DNA of 15,386 nucleotides from positions 1 through 15,386 of the forward strand of contig VBCT01000023.1 of NCBI GenBank assembly GCA_005882235.1. Reading direction: 5' to 3'. Below are positions 6,841 to 15,384 of this stretch, in pieces. The notes under the pieces are model-generated. The model was not told where the DNA came from, made no database searches, and saw nothing but the letters and a program-made list of their open reading frames with translations. The position numbers and the translations under genes were made by a program. The DNA comes from Betaproteobacteria bacterium. GTDB lineage: Bacteria; Pseudomonadota; Gammaproteobacteria; Burkholderiales; SG8-39. Every line of letters starts with the position of its first letter. The first letter of the stretch is position 1.

Positions 6841-9141
6841 ATGTGGCTTCGATGGTTCGCCTTCCCGGTGTTGGCGCTGGCCGGGGTGGTAGTGTTGAGT
6901 TTGGCGCTGGCTGGTTTCGTCATCCTTCTGGCGTACCCCAACCTGCCCTCCATCGAGGCGCTCACCGAGTACCAACCGAAGATCCCCTTGCGCGTCTACA
7001 CGGCCGACGGTGTGCTAATCGGGGAATTCGGCGAAGAGCGCCGTTCGGTCGTCAGCATCGAGGAGGTTCCTTCTCTGATGAAGCAGGCGATCCTCGCGGC
7101 CGAGGACGAGCGCTTTTACCAGCATACCGGAGTCGACTACCACGGGGTGCTCCGGGCAGCCTACTCCAACTTGGTAACCGGCGGCAAGACTCAAGGGGCG
7201 TCGACGATCACGATGCAGGTGGCGCGAAACTTTTTTCTTTCCCGGGAAAAGACGCTGACCCGCAAGTTGTACGAGGCCCTGCTCGCGTTCAAGATCGAAA
7301 ATAGCCTCAGCAAGGATCAGATCCTGGAGATCTACATCAACCAGATCTATCTCGGCCAGAGGGCCTACGGGTTCGGCGCAGCAGCGCAAGTCTACTTCGG
7401 CAAGACTCTGTCCCAGCTCAATTCGGCCGAGATCGCGATGCTTGCCGGGTTGCCCAAGGCTCCCTCCTCTTTCAACCCCGTGATCAATCCCAAACGCGCC
7501 AAGCAACGCCAGCTGTATGTGCTGAGGCGCATGCGCGAGCTCGCCTTGCTCGACGACGAGCAATATGAGGAGGCCCAGAAGACTCCGATCAGCGTCAAGC
7601 GCGAAGCCGTCACTGAATACGAGATTCACGCTGAGTTCGTCGCCGAGATGGTCCGTCAGCTGCTCTATGAACGCTATCCGGAGGAGGTCTACTCGCGCGG
7701 GTTTCGCGTCTACACCACGATCTCGCGCGTCGACCAGGAAGCGGCCTATGCGGCGCTGCGCCAGGGCTTGCTCGAATACGACCGGCGCCACGGCTATCGC
7801 GGCCCCGAAGGATTCGTCGATCTCAAGGACGCGCAGGAGGAGGACTACGAGGAAATTTTGCAGGACCATCCCGACAGTGATGACCTCCTCGCGGCACTCG
7901 TTCTGGAGGCGACGCCGAAACGGGTGACAGCCTACCGGCGCGGAGGAGAAACCGTAACCGTGTCCGGAGAGGGACTCAAGTTCGCCGAGCGCATGCTCGA
8001 TTCCCGCACCCCACCGACCCGCAGGATCCGGCGTGGCGCTGTGATTCGCATCCAGAAGGACGACCATGACGATTGGCAGATTGTCCAGCTCCCGGAGACC
8101 GAGGGCGCTTTTATCTCGGTCAACCCGCAGGACGGTGCGGTGCGATCGCTAGTCGGCGGCTTCGATTTCAACCGGAGCCAGTACAACCACGTGACGCAGG
8201 CCTGGCGCCAGCCCGGTTCGGGTTTCAAACCGTTCATCTATTCGTCCGCGCTGGAAAAGGGTTTCACACCGGCCACCGTGATCAATGATGCCCCCGTGGT
8301 GGTCGACGCGGCGCTCACGGGCGGGCAGGTATGGGAGCCCAAGAATTACGACGGCAGGTACGAAGGGCCCATGAGCATGCGCATGGCGCTCGCCAAGTCG
8401 AAGAACATGGTATCGATTCGCATCCTGCAGACGATCAGCCCGCAGTACGCGCAGGATTACATCACCCGATTCGGCTTCGATGCCGATCGCCACCCGCCCT
8501 ACCTCACCATGGCGCTCGGTGCGGGCTCGGCCACACCTCTTCAGATGGCTCGCGCGTTTTCAGTATTTGCCACCGGCGGATATCGCACCGAGCCGTACGT
8601 GATTCAGAAGGTCGTCGACGACCGTGGCAACGTTCTCGCACAGGCACAGCCGGCTCGCGCCGGGGACGAATCGCTGCGGGTCATCGACGCGCGGAACGCC
8701 TTCATCATGGACAGCATGATGCACGACGTCATGCGCTATGGAACCGGGGCGCGCGCCATGGTCCTCGGCCGCCAGGATCTCGCCGGCAAGAGCGGCACCA
8801 CCAACGACTACATCGATGCCTGGTTCAGCGGCTATCAACCGACCCTGGTCGGCATCGCGTGGGTAGGCTTCGATCAGCCGAAAAAACTCGGCCCCGGGGA
8901 GACCGGGTCGGTCACGGCGCTGCCGATCTGGATGAGCTACATGGCCAGGGCCCTAAAAGGCACGCCGGAAATGGTCATGCGCAATCCCGAGGGGGTCGTC
9001 GTGGTCAAGGTCAACGAAAATGGTCTTCAGTCCCCCGACGGGAGACCGGAATTCTTCTTTCGCGAGAACGTACCACCTGAGCAGGGTCCCGTCGATCCAG
9101 GGGTGCGGACTACAGAGGACGCCAGGAACCAGTTGTTCTGA
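6841..9141 (+). CDS. ponA: Penicillin-binding protein 1A, bifunctional glycosyltransferase/transpeptidase
   Basis: This class A PBP (mrcA/ponA family, 766 residues) polymerises lipid II into glycan strands and cross-links the peptides. It is anchored in the inner membrane by one N-terminal segment (about 5-31). The glycosyltransferase domain (about 55-230) has catalytic Glu88 in EDERFYQHTG, then GASTITMQ, RKLYE and KDQILEIYINQIYLGQRAYG. An OB-like insert (about 315-420) precedes the transpeptidase domain, which has Ser460-GF-Lys463, Ser520-Lys-Asn522 and Lys650-Ser-Gly-Thr653, so all catalytic motifs are intact. A TGA directly before the ATG makes this the first possible ATG; the Shine-Dalgarno is weak. 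The gene diverges from pilM, as in many beta- and gammaproteobacteria, and has its own promoter. It is shorter than E. coli PBP1a (850), mainly in the C-terminal part. Confidence 0.97.
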   Translation: MWLRWFAFPVLALAGVVVLSLALAGFVILLAYPNLPSIEALTEYQPKIPLRVYTADGVLIGEFGEERRSVVSIEEVPSLMKQAILAAEDERFYQHTGVDYHGVLRAAYSNLVTGGKTQGASTITMQVARNFFLSREKTLTRKLYEALLAFKIENSLSKDQILEIYINQIYLGQRAYGFGAAAQVYFGKTLSQLNSAEIAMLAGLPKAPSSFNPVINPKRAKQRQLYVLRRMRELALLDDEQYEEAQKTPISVKREAVTEYEIHAEFVAEMVRQLLYERYPEEVYSRGFRVYTTISRVDQEAAYAALRQGLLEYDRRHGYRGPEGFVDLKDAQEEDYEEILQDHPDSDDLLAALVLEATPKRVTAYRRGGETVTVSGEGLKFAERMLDSRTPPTRRIRRGAVIRIQKDDHDDWQIVQLPETEGAFISVNPQDGAVRSLVGGFDFNRSQYNHVTQAWRQPGSGFKPFIYSSALEKGFTPATVINDAPVVVDAALTGGQVWEPKNYDGRYEGPMSMRMALAKSKNMVSIRILQTISPQYAQDYITRFGFDADRHPPYLTMALGAGSATPLQMARAFSVFATGGYRTEPYVIQKVVDDRGNVLAQAQPARAGDESLRVIDARNAFIMDSMMHDVMRYGTGARAMVLGRQDLAGKSGTTNDYIDAWFSGYQPTLVGIAWVGFDQPKKLGPGETGSVTALPIWMSYMARALKGTPEMVMRNPEGVVVVKVNENGLQSPDGRPEFFFRENVPPEQGPVDPGVRTTEDARNQLF

Positions 9142-9153
9142 CGCGATCGGCGA

Positions 9154-9185
9154 GTTCCCGCGGACGCACCTCGCCCGCCGGGAAC
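9154..9185. terminator. Hairpin between convergent ponA and cyaY
   Basis: GTTCCCG-CGG (9154-9163) pairs with CCG-C-CGGGAAC (9175-9185), a 10-bp stem with one bulged base, and fills the 44-base gap between the two convergent genes. No T tract follows on either strand, so classical intrinsic termination is uncertain; it may simply protect 3' ends. Confidence 0.4.
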
Positions 9186-9503
9186 CTAGCGCAGCACGAC
9201 CGCTCGCTTCGATTGTTCGCTCACCAGCTTCGACAGGGCTGCGAGCAGCTCGCCGCCCTCACGGGTGTCGACCCAGTCCGATCCGCCCCAGCGGAAATGG
9301 TAGCCTCCCGACCTTGCTGCGACCCAGATCTGACGCGCTGCCGAATGGCGATTGACGACAATGCGGCTACCGTCGGCAAATTCGAGCTCCAATACGCCCG
9401 AGCCCTTGGGCTCGCAGTCGCAATCGGCCCCGCTCGCTTCCACCGCCCGCGCGATCCGCTCCAGCATCGCATCGGCCAGGCTGTCGAATTCGCTCGGGGT
9501 CAT
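9186..9503 (-). CDS. cyaY: Iron-sulfur assembly protein CyaY (bacterial frataxin)
   Basis: CyaY is a small acidic cytoplasmic iron-binding protein that tunes the IscS/IscU iron-sulfur cluster machinery. From the ATG at 9503 it is 105 residues, matching E. coli CyaY (106). Visible features are the N-terminal acidic helix SEFDSLADAMLERI, a core strand LELEFADGSRIVVNR, the frataxin signature QIWVAARSGGYHFRW, and a final helix. The frame is open further up to a TTG at 9533, but those ten residues have no counterpart in the family and lie in the gap shared with lptM. The gene is divergent from lptM-lysA and convergent with ponA; cyaY next to lptM-lysA is common in proteobacteria. Confidence 0.93.
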   Translation of the reverse strand: MTPSEFDSLADAMLERIARAVEASGADCDCEPKGSGVLELEFADGSRIVVNRHSAARQIWVAARSGGYHFRWGGSDWVDTREGGELLAALSKLVSEQSKRAVVLR

Positions 9504-9547
9504 CGCCGTGCTAAACTCGTTCGTACAAATCAACTATCGGCATCGCC

Positions 9548-9676
9548 ATGCGCCGCGCCGTTGGCCTCATTGTCGTTCTCCTCGTCCTCTCGGCCTGCGG
9601 CAACAAAGCGGCGCTCTATCTTCCCCCGCCGGAACGAGATCCGCAGCAGAATAGCAAACCCGCTCCGCGCCAGTGA
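9548..9676 (+). CDS. lptM: Small lipoprotein LptM (YifL family)
   Basis: This 42-residue outer-membrane lipoprotein belongs to the LptM (formerly YifL) family, which assists maturation of the LPS translocon LptD/LptE. A signal segment (4-14) leads to lipobox LSAC with Cys17. The family signature follows directly: CGNKAALYLPP matches the usual CGxKGxLYxP. A short Pro- and charge-rich tail ends the protein. The TGA overlaps the lysA GTG as GTGA, and lptM immediately before lysA is the typical arrangement. The gene is short enough to be missed by length cut-offs. One small deviation is Ala instead of the usual Gly after Lys. The ribosome site is weak. Confidence 0.9.
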   Translation: MRRAVGLIVVLLVLSACGNKAALYLPPPERDPQQNSKPAPRQ

Positions 9677-10917
9677 ATTTTTTTTCGTACCAGGACGACA
9701 CGCTGTGTGTGGAGCGCGTGCGTCTCGTCGAGATCGCGGAGCGCTTCGGCACGCCGAGCTACGTCTATTCGCGCAGCGCGCTGGAGCTCTCATACCGTGA
9801 GTTCGATCAGGCTTGTTCGGGGCGCGACGTCCTCATCTGCTATTCGGTCAAGGCCAACTCCAACCTCGCGGTACTGAACCTCCTCGCACGCCTGGGTTCG
9901 GGCTTCGATATTGTTTCCGGCGGCGAGCTTGCGCGGGTCCTCGCCGCGGGCGGCAGCGCAGCCAGGACCGTTTTTTCCGGCGTGGGCAAGAGCGAAGCCG
10001 AGATGCGCCGCGCGCTTGAGGCCGGAGTTCTGTGCTTCAACGTCGAGTCCGAAGGGGAACTGGCTCGGCTCGCCGCCGTTGCGCACGGCATGGGCAAGAT
10101 CGCGCCAGTGTCCCTGCGTATCAACCCCGACGTCGACCCCAAGACACACCCGTACGTCGCCACCGGCTTGCGTGAAAGCAAATTCGGCATCCCCTACGAC
10201 GTGGCGCTCCCGCTTTACCTCAAGGCGGTGACGCTGCCGGGCCTTCGAGTCATCGGAATCGATGTCCACATCGGCTCGCAGATTACCGACGTTGAGCCGT
10301 TCGTCGCCGCGCTTGAGAAAGCGCTCGAGTTTGTCGATGTCCTGGACGCCACCGGGGTGCATCTGGAGCATCTCGATCTGGGCGGGGGGCTCGGCATCCG
10401 TTATCGCGACGAGGCGCCCCCGTCGGTGAAGGACTACCTGGGACGCCTGTTCGAGTGCCTTGGCAAGCGCGAGATGCGAATCTTGTTCGAGCCCGGCCGT
10501 TCGCTTGTCGGCAACACCGGGCTTCTGCTCACCCGCATCGAATATCTCAAGCATGGCGGAGCAAAGAGCTTCGTGGTAACCGATGCGGCGATGAATGACC
10601 TGTTGCGCCCAGCGCTGTACGACGCCTGGCACGAGGTCCTTCCGGTGACGCGGCGGAACGGTCCGACGCAGCGTTACGACATTGTGGGTCCAGTCTGCGA
10701 ATCGGCGGATTTTCTCGCCCGGGCGCGCACGCTCACGGTCGCAGCCGGGGACCTTCTCGCGATCATGTCGGCGGGTGCTTACGGCATGACGATGAGCTCG
10801 AATTACAATTCCCGGCCGCGTCCTGCCGAGGTGATGGTCGATGGGAAAACGGCTCACCTCGTTCGGGATCGGGAAAGCACCGAGAACCTCTTTGCATCGG
10901 AGCGTCTTTTGCCGTAA
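9673..10917 (+). CDS. lysA: Diaminopimelate decarboxylase LysA (GTG start)
   Basis: LysA is a PLP enzyme that decarboxylates meso-diaminopimelate to L-lysine, the last step of lysine synthesis. The protein has 414 residues, the normal length. PLP-binding Lys60 lies in YSVKANSN, His199 in HIGSQI, the glycine-rich phosphate loop in LDLGGGLGI (about 235-243), EPGRSLVGN near 277-285, catalytic Cys342 in GPVCESADF and Tyr370 in AGAYGMTMSSNYN, so the alanine-racemase-fold barrel and the C-terminal beta domain are both complete. The start is GTG within the GTGA overlap with lptM and has no visible Shine-Dalgarno, so it is probably translated by coupling. Its substrate is also the cross-linking residue of peptidoglycan, the polymer made by the nearby PBP. 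Confidence 0.97.
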   Translation: MNFFSYQDDTLCVERVRLVEIAERFGTPSYVYSRSALELSYREFDQACSGRDVLICYSVKANSNLAVLNLLARLGSGFDIVSGGELARVLAAGGSAARTVFSGVGKSEAEMRRALEAGVLCFNVESEGELARLAAVAHGMGKIAPVSLRINPDVDPKTHPYVATGLRESKFGIPYDVALPLYLKAVTLPGLRVIGIDVHIGSQITDVEPFVAALEKALEFVDVLDATGVHLEHLDLGGGLGIRYRDEAPPSVKDYLGRLFECLGKREMRILFEPGRSLVGNTGLLLTRIEYLKHGGAKSFVVTDAAMNDLLRPALYDAWHEVLPVTRRNGPTQRYDIVGPVCESADFLARARTLTVAAGDLLAIMSAGAYGMTMSSNYNSRPRPAEVMVDGKTAHLVRDRESTENLFASERLLP

Positions 10918-11018
10918 ATTTAAGCGTTTGCCGACCAAGCATCCAGGGACAACGGGAGGGGACCGGGGTCCACGGCAGCTGATGGAATACGCGGCTTTTT
11001 CCCGTCGTTAGCAAATCC
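10918..11018. other. Gap between lysA and the efflux operon
   Basis: This 101-base gap must hold the end of the lysA transcript and any promoter of the efflux pair. I see no clear -35/-10 pair and no strong terminator. An interrupted palindrome GGACC-GG-GGTCC (10960-10971) might be an operator half-site, but its arms are only 5 bases. Confidence 0.35.
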
Positions 11019-12173
11019 ATGGATTTATTGCGATCGCACGTTGCGGCACCTACGGCCAAGCGCCTGTTCCTTTTCGGTGGCGTCGGCTTGCTCGTGGTGG
11101 CGATTGTGCTGCTCGCCTATTTCGGCACCGAGATACGCGCGAACGAGCGCAAGACGTCCAAGGGACCTGCGGCGATTCCCGTTTCGATTGCGATGGTCGT
11201 CCAGGAGGTCGTGCCCTTGCGGCTCCTCGCGATCGGCAACGTCGAAGCCTATGCCACCGTGTCGGTCAAGGCACGGGTCGACGGACAGATCGTGGAGGTC
11301 GGCTTCAAGGAAGGCGATGAAGTCCCGCGTGGTCGCGTGCTCTTCAAGATTGACCCACGCCCCTACGAAGCGGCACTACGCCAGGCGCAAGCCAACTTCC
11401 TGCGCGACACGGCGCAGAAGAACCAGGCCCGCTCGCAGGAGAACCGCTACCAGGAACTGCTCGCCAAGAATTTCGTCTCCAAGGAAGCCTACGCGCAGAT
11501 CCGCACCAACGCCGACACCGCCGAGGCCGTGGCCCAGGGGAGCCGCGCCGCCCTCGACAACGCGACGCTCAACCTGGAGTACTGCACGATTCGCTCTCCG
11601 ATCGACGGCTACCCCGGAAAGATCCAGATTCAGATGGGAAACCTCGTCAAGGCGAACGATACGCTTCCCCTCGTGGTGATCAACCAAGTGCACCCGATCT
11701 ACGTGAACTTCTCCGTGCCGGAGCAGCAGCTCCGGGCCGTTCGCGGCTACATGTCTTCGGGGCCGCTCGCGGTCGAGGCGCTGGCCCCGGGCTCGGATCA
11801 GCCCGCAGCCTCCGGAACGCTGGTCTTCGTCGATAACGCGGTCGATCCGAGCACCGGGACCATCAAGTTGCGGGCGCAGTTTCAAAACGGCGAGAACGCC
11901 CTGTGGCCCGGCCAGTTCGTCAACGTGAGGATCAAGCTCTACGACCAGAAAGACGCCCTGGTCGTGCCATCCAGGTCGGTGCAGACCGGTCCCAATGGCC
12001 AATACGTTTTCGTCGTCAAGCCCGACATGACCACCGAGCTGCGCATGGTCACCGTCGAGCGCACCGAAGGCGACCGCGCGATCATCGCGAGCGGTCTGGA
12101 AAGAGGCGAGCGGGTGGTCACGCAGGGGCAGCTGCGCCTCGGTGCCGGGGCGAAGGTCGAGGTCAAGTCGTAA
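11019..12173 (+). CDS. RND efflux periplasmic adaptor (MdtA-like membrane fusion protein)
   Basis: This 384-residue membrane fusion protein links an inner-membrane RND pump to an outer-membrane channel. It has an N-terminal hydrophobic segment (about 17-34, with no lipobox Cys, so probably a membrane anchor rather than a lipoprotein). The biotinyl-lipoyl half motif VKARVDGQIVEVGFKEGDEV is near 85-104. An alpha hairpin runs about 118-190 (RQAQANFLRDTAQKNQARSQ and on). The second lipoyl half is TIRSPIDGYPG, followed by beta-barrel and membrane-proximal domains (VFVDNAVDPSTGTIKLRAQF, then LWPGQFVNVRI). The pattern is closest to MdtA/AcrA-type adaptors. It is 10 bases upstream of the RND pump, forming an operon. 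Substrates cannot be told from sequence. No good Shine-Dalgarno precedes the ATG. Confidence 0.93.
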   Translation: MDLLRSHVAAPTAKRLFLFGGVGLLVVAIVLLAYFGTEIRANERKTSKGPAAIPVSIAMVVQEVVPLRLLAIGNVEAYATVSVKARVDGQIVEVGFKEGDEVPRGRVLFKIDPRPYEAALRQAQANFLRDTAQKNQARSQENRYQELLAKNFVSKEAYAQIRTNADTAEAVAQGSRAALDNATLNLEYCTIRSPIDGYPGKIQIQMGNLVKANDTLPLVVINQVHPIYVNFSVPEQQLRAVRGYMSSGPLAVEALAPGSDQPAASGTLVFVDNAVDPSTGTIKLRAQFQNGENALWPGQFVNVRIKLYDQKDALVVPSRSVQTGPNGQYVFVVKPDMTTELRMVTVERTEGDRAIIASGLERGERVVTQGQLRLGAGAKVEVKS

Positions 12174-12183
12174 ATTCTCCGCG

Positions 12184-15100
12184 ATGAATCTATCGGAACT
12201 CTTCGTCCGCCGCCCCGTCATGACCGTGCTGGTCATGGCCGGGATTCTGATTTTCGGACTGGCGAGCTACCGCCTGCTGCCGGTTTCGTCGCTGCCCAAC
12301 GTCGATTTTCCCACGATACAGGTGTCGGCCCAGCTTCCGGGTGCGAGCCCGGAGACCATGGCCGCAGCGGTGGCGACGCCTCTGGAGAAGCAGTTCTCGA
12401 CGATCGCCGGAATCGACCAGATGACCTCGCTCTCAGGCCAGGGCATCACCAGCGTCACCATCCAGTTTGCGCTCGACCGCGACATCGACGCTGCCGCGCA
12501 GGACGTCAATTCGGCGATCGCTGCCGCGACCAAGCAGCTGCCGCCGACCATGTCGACACCCCCTTCGTTCCGAAAAGTGAATCCGGCCGATGCCCCCATT
12601 TTTTTCCTGACGCTCACCTCCGAGACCCTGCCGCTTTCCACTGTCAACGAGTACGCAGAGACCTTTCTCGCGCAGCGCATCTCGACGATTTCCGGCGTGG
12701 CGCAGGTCCAGGTGCAGGGACAGCAGAAGTACGCGGTGCGCGTGCAGGTCGACCCGAACGCGCTTGCCGCGCGCGGCGTCGGGATCAACGAAGTCGAGCA
12801 GGCGGTCGCCAACGCCAACGTCAACCTGCCCACCGGCACGCTCTACGGCAAGGACCGAATGTTTGCCATACAGGCGACGGGCCAGCTCTACGAGGCTGCT
12901 GCCTTCCGGCCCATCATCGTTACTTACCGCAACGGCGCGCCGATCCGCTTGAGCGAGCTCGGGCGCGTCATCGATAGCGTGGAAAACGACAAGCTCGCCG
13001 CGTGGTTCAAGGATCAGCGCGGCATCATACTCGCTGTCTACCGGCAGCCCGGCACCAATACCATCGAGGTCGTGGACGCCGTCAAAAAGCTCTTGCCGAC
13101 CTTCCGCGCCGAGGTTCCGGCAGGGGTCAGCATCAACGTGATGTACGACCGATCCAACACCATCCGGGAATCTGTCAACGACGTGCGGTTTTCGCTGATG
13201 CTCGCGCTCGCGCTAGTGGTGATGGTGATCTTCATGTTCCTCCGCAACATTCCGGCCACCATCATTCCGACCGTGGCGCTCCCGATGTCCATCATCGGCA
13301 CGTTCTCGCTGATGTACCTGTTCGGTTACAGCCTGGACAACATCTCGCTGATGGCGCTGACTTTGTGCGTAGGTTTCGTGGTGGACGACGCGATCGTGAT
13401 GCTGGAGAACATCTCGCGTCACATCGAGATGGGGAAGAGCCCGCTGCAGGCGACGCTCGATGGGTCGAAGGAGGTTTCGTTCACTATCCTGTCGATGACG
13501 ATCTCGCTCGCCGCCGTGTTCATTCCGGTGCTCTTCATGGGCGGGATTCTCGGCCGGCTGCTCCACGAGTTCGCAGTCACCATCATCGTCGCGGTGCTGA
13601 TCTCGGGATTCGTCTCGCTTACGCTGACGCCGATGATGTGCAGCCGCATTCTCAAACCGCGGGCCGAGGTCAGGCACGGCAGGCTGTTTCTGGCGAGCGA
13701 GAGCGCGTTCGATGCGGTACGGAACGCGTACGGACAGACCCTGAAATGGGTGCTCCATCACCAAAGATTCACGATGGGCGTGTTCCTTGCCATCGTCGTT
13801 GCCACAGGTTGGCTCTACGTGAAAATGCCCAAGGGATTCTTGCCGAGCGAGGACTCTGGGCAGCTGTTCTGCTTCATCGAAGCGCCCCAGGACATCTCTT
13901 TCGACGCCATGGTCACCTACCAGCGGACCGTCCTGGAGATTCTCCGCGCCGATCCCAACATCGAAGCGGTGACCGGGTTCATGGGCGCAAGCTCGTTCAA
14001 CCCGTCGCTCAACGTCGGCCGCGCGACTATGACTCTAAAACCGCGGTCCCAGCGCAAGGTGGCCGACGAGGTGGTGAGGAGTCTGCGCCCCAAGGTCTCC
14101 AATCTGATGGGCGTCAAGGTCTTCGTCCAGAACGTCCCGGCGATCCGCATCGGCGGGCAGCTCACCAAGAGTCCATACCAATACGTCGTGCAGGGCGCGA
14201 GCACCGAAGAGCTGTACCATTGGGTGCCGATCATCGAGGAGAAGCTCAAGACCCTGCCGGGGCTGCTCGACATCTCGAGCGACCTGCAGATCGCCCGGCC
14301 GCAGGTCAACGTCGAGATCGACCGCGAAAAGGCTTCCGCGCTCGGGGTCAACCCCCAGCAGATCGAGGCGGCGCTCGCCAACGCCTACGGCTCGCGCCAG
14401 ATCTCGAACATCTATACCGCAACTAACCAGTACTGGGTGATTCTCGAGCTCGAACCGAGGTACCAGCGCGACCCTGCAGCCCTGTCGATGCTCTACGTGC
14501 GCTCCTCGAGCGGGGCGCTGGTGCCGCTCAACGCGGTAGCGAAGCTCACCTACAGCGTCGGCCCCATGAGCGTGAGCCATCTCGGCCAGCTTCCCTCCGT
14601 CACGTTTTCGTTCGACCTGCAACCGGATGTAGCGCTGTCCGAGGCGATCGCCGTAATTCAGAGGGCGGCGCTGGAGCTGCAGGTGCCGGAGACGCTGAAC
14701 ACAAGATTCACGGGCACGGCGCAGGCGTTTCAGGCTTCGCTCCAAGGCATGGGCATCCTGCTGGTGCTTTCCATCCTGGTGATCTATCTGGTGCTCGGCA
14801 TTCTGTACGAAAGCTTCATTCACCCGTTCACGATTCTTTCCGGGTTGCCCTCAGCGGGACTGGGCGCACTGCTGACGCTCCTGGTGTTTGGACGGGAGCT
14901 GGACGTCTACGCTTTCGTCGGCCTGATCATGTTGATTGGCATCGTCGAAAAGAACGCGATCATGATGATCGATTTTGCGCTTACGTCGCAGCGCGAAGAA
15001 GGCAAGCCGGCTGAGGAAGCAATCTTCCAGGCGTGCCTGATCAGATTCCGTCCGATCATGATGACGACGATGGCGGCGTTGATGGGCACGCTGCCCATCG

Positions 15101-15351
15101 CGCTCGGCTGGGGCGCGGGCGCCGAATCGCGCCGCCCGCTCGGTCTGGCGGTGGTCGGCGGACTGCTCGTGTCGCAGCTGCTCACGCTGTACATCACGCC
15201 GGTTTACTACGTGTACATCGAGAAGGCGCGTGAGTGGGTGATGCGGCGGCGCACGACCGCCGCGCCGGAGGTGCGCCATACGGCGGCGCGCACGGCGGAA
15301 CCGTCGATGGCGGCGCCGCAGCCGTTCGAACGGAGCCGGCACCGCGCTTGA
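12184..15351 (+). CDS. RND efflux pump inner-membrane subunit (AcrB/MdtB superfamily, HAE1-like)
   Basis: This 1055-residue proton-driven pump expels hydrophobic or amphiphilic compounds, probably drugs. The frame is open from a GTG at 12142, but that would overlap the adaptor gene and add 14 basic residues; the ATG at 12184 gives the family's usual start, MNLSELFVRRPVMTVLV. Layout is typical: TM1 (about 12-30), periplasmic porter domain, TM2-6 (about 335-500), second porter and docking domain, TM8-12 (about 855-1015). The proton relay is present: Asp401-Asp402 in TM4 (FVVDDAIVMLENI) and Lys923 in TM10 (GIVEKNAIMMIDFA). The segments FMFLRN and SRHIEMG are also family features. The cytoplasmic tail (about 1018-1055) is rich in Arg, Ala and Pro. 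It lies 10 bases after the adaptor stop. A second pump or an outer-membrane factor, if present, lies beyond the right edge. Confidence 0.95.
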   Translation: MNLSELFVRRPVMTVLVMAGILIFGLASYRLLPVSSLPNVDFPTIQVSAQLPGASPETMAAAVATPLEKQFSTIAGIDQMTSLSGQGITSVTIQFALDRDIDAAAQDVNSAIAAATKQLPPTMSTPPSFRKVNPADAPIFFLTLTSETLPLSTVNEYAETFLAQRISTISGVAQVQVQGQQKYAVRVQVDPNALAARGVGINEVEQAVANANVNLPTGTLYGKDRMFAIQATGQLYEAAAFRPIIVTYRNGAPIRLSELGRVIDSVENDKLAAWFKDQRGIILAVYRQPGTNTIEVVDAVKKLLPTFRAEVPAGVSINVMYDRSNTIRESVNDVRFSLMLALALVVMVIFMFLRNIPATIIPTVALPMSIIGTFSLMYLFGYSLDNISLMALTLCVGFVVDDAIVMLENISRHIEMGKSPLQATLDGSKEVSFTILSMTISLAAVFIPVLFMGGILGRLLHEFAVTIIVAVLISGFVSLTLTPMMCSRILKPRAEVRHGRLFLASESAFDAVRNAYGQTLKWVLHHQRFTMGVFLAIVVATGWLYVKMPKGFLPSEDSGQLFCFIEAPQDISFDAMVTYQRTVLEILRADPNIEAVTGFMGASSFNPSLNVGRATMTLKPRSQRKVADEVVRSLRPKVSNLMGVKVFVQNVPAIRIGGQLTKSPYQYVVQGASTEELYHWVPIIEEKLKTLPGLLDISSDLQIARPQVNVEIDREKASALGVNPQQIEAALANAYGSRQISNIYTATNQYWVILELEPRYQRDPAALSMLYVRSSSGALVPLNAVAKLTYSVGPMSVSHLGQLPSVTFSFDLQPDVALSEAIAVIQRAALELQVPETLNTRFTGTAQAFQASLQGMGILLVLSILVIYLVLGILYESFIHPFTILSGLPSAGLGALLTLLVFGRELDVYAFVGLIMLIGIVEKNAIMMIDFALTSQREEGKPAEEAIFQACLIRFRPIMMTTMAALMGTLPIALGWGAGAESRRPLGLAVVGGLLVSQLLTLYITPVYYVYIEKAREWVMRRRTTAAPEVRHTAARTAEPSMAAPQPFERSRHRA

Positions 15352-15384
15352 GGATCGGGGTCGGATCGGGGTCGGATCGGGATC
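15352..15384. repeat. Three 11-bp tandem repeats at the right edge
   Basis: GGATCGGGGTC occurs twice without change (15352-15362, 15363-15373) and a third time with one change, GGATCGGGATC (15374-15384). The array starts directly after the pump's TGA and may continue past the window. It contains three G runs of 3-4 bases, so a G-quadruplex is conceivable if a fourth follows. The period of 11 keeps the copies on nearly the same helix face. Repeat length beyond the window is unknown. Confidence 0.8.

Noticed and set aside
9504..9533. TTG start extending CyaY by ten residues
   Set aside because: No frataxin counterpart for this extension; the ATG at 9503 gives the normal length.
9504..9547. Promoters in the cyaY-lptM divergent gap (TACAAA at 9524)
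   Set aside because: No matching -35 on either strand within 16-19 bases; too weak to annotate.
9790..10938. Long open frame antisense to lysA (also one at 7015-8067 antisense to ponA)
   Set aside because: High-GC shadow frames; the sense genes carry full catalytic motifs, and the antisense proteins are rich in Arg and His with no recognisable domain.
10960..10971. GGACC-GG-GGTCC interrupted palindrome as an efflux operator
   Set aside because: Five-base arms in GC-rich DNA are expected by chance, and no regulator gene is nearby.
12142..12183. Upstream GTG start for the RND pump
   Set aside because: The added residues are encoded inside the adaptor gene and are unlike any RND N-terminus; the ATG at 12184 gives the expected one.
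13002..14426. Second long frame inside the pump gene on the same strand
   Set aside because: Shadow of the RND gene, with Arg/His-rich low-complexity translation.
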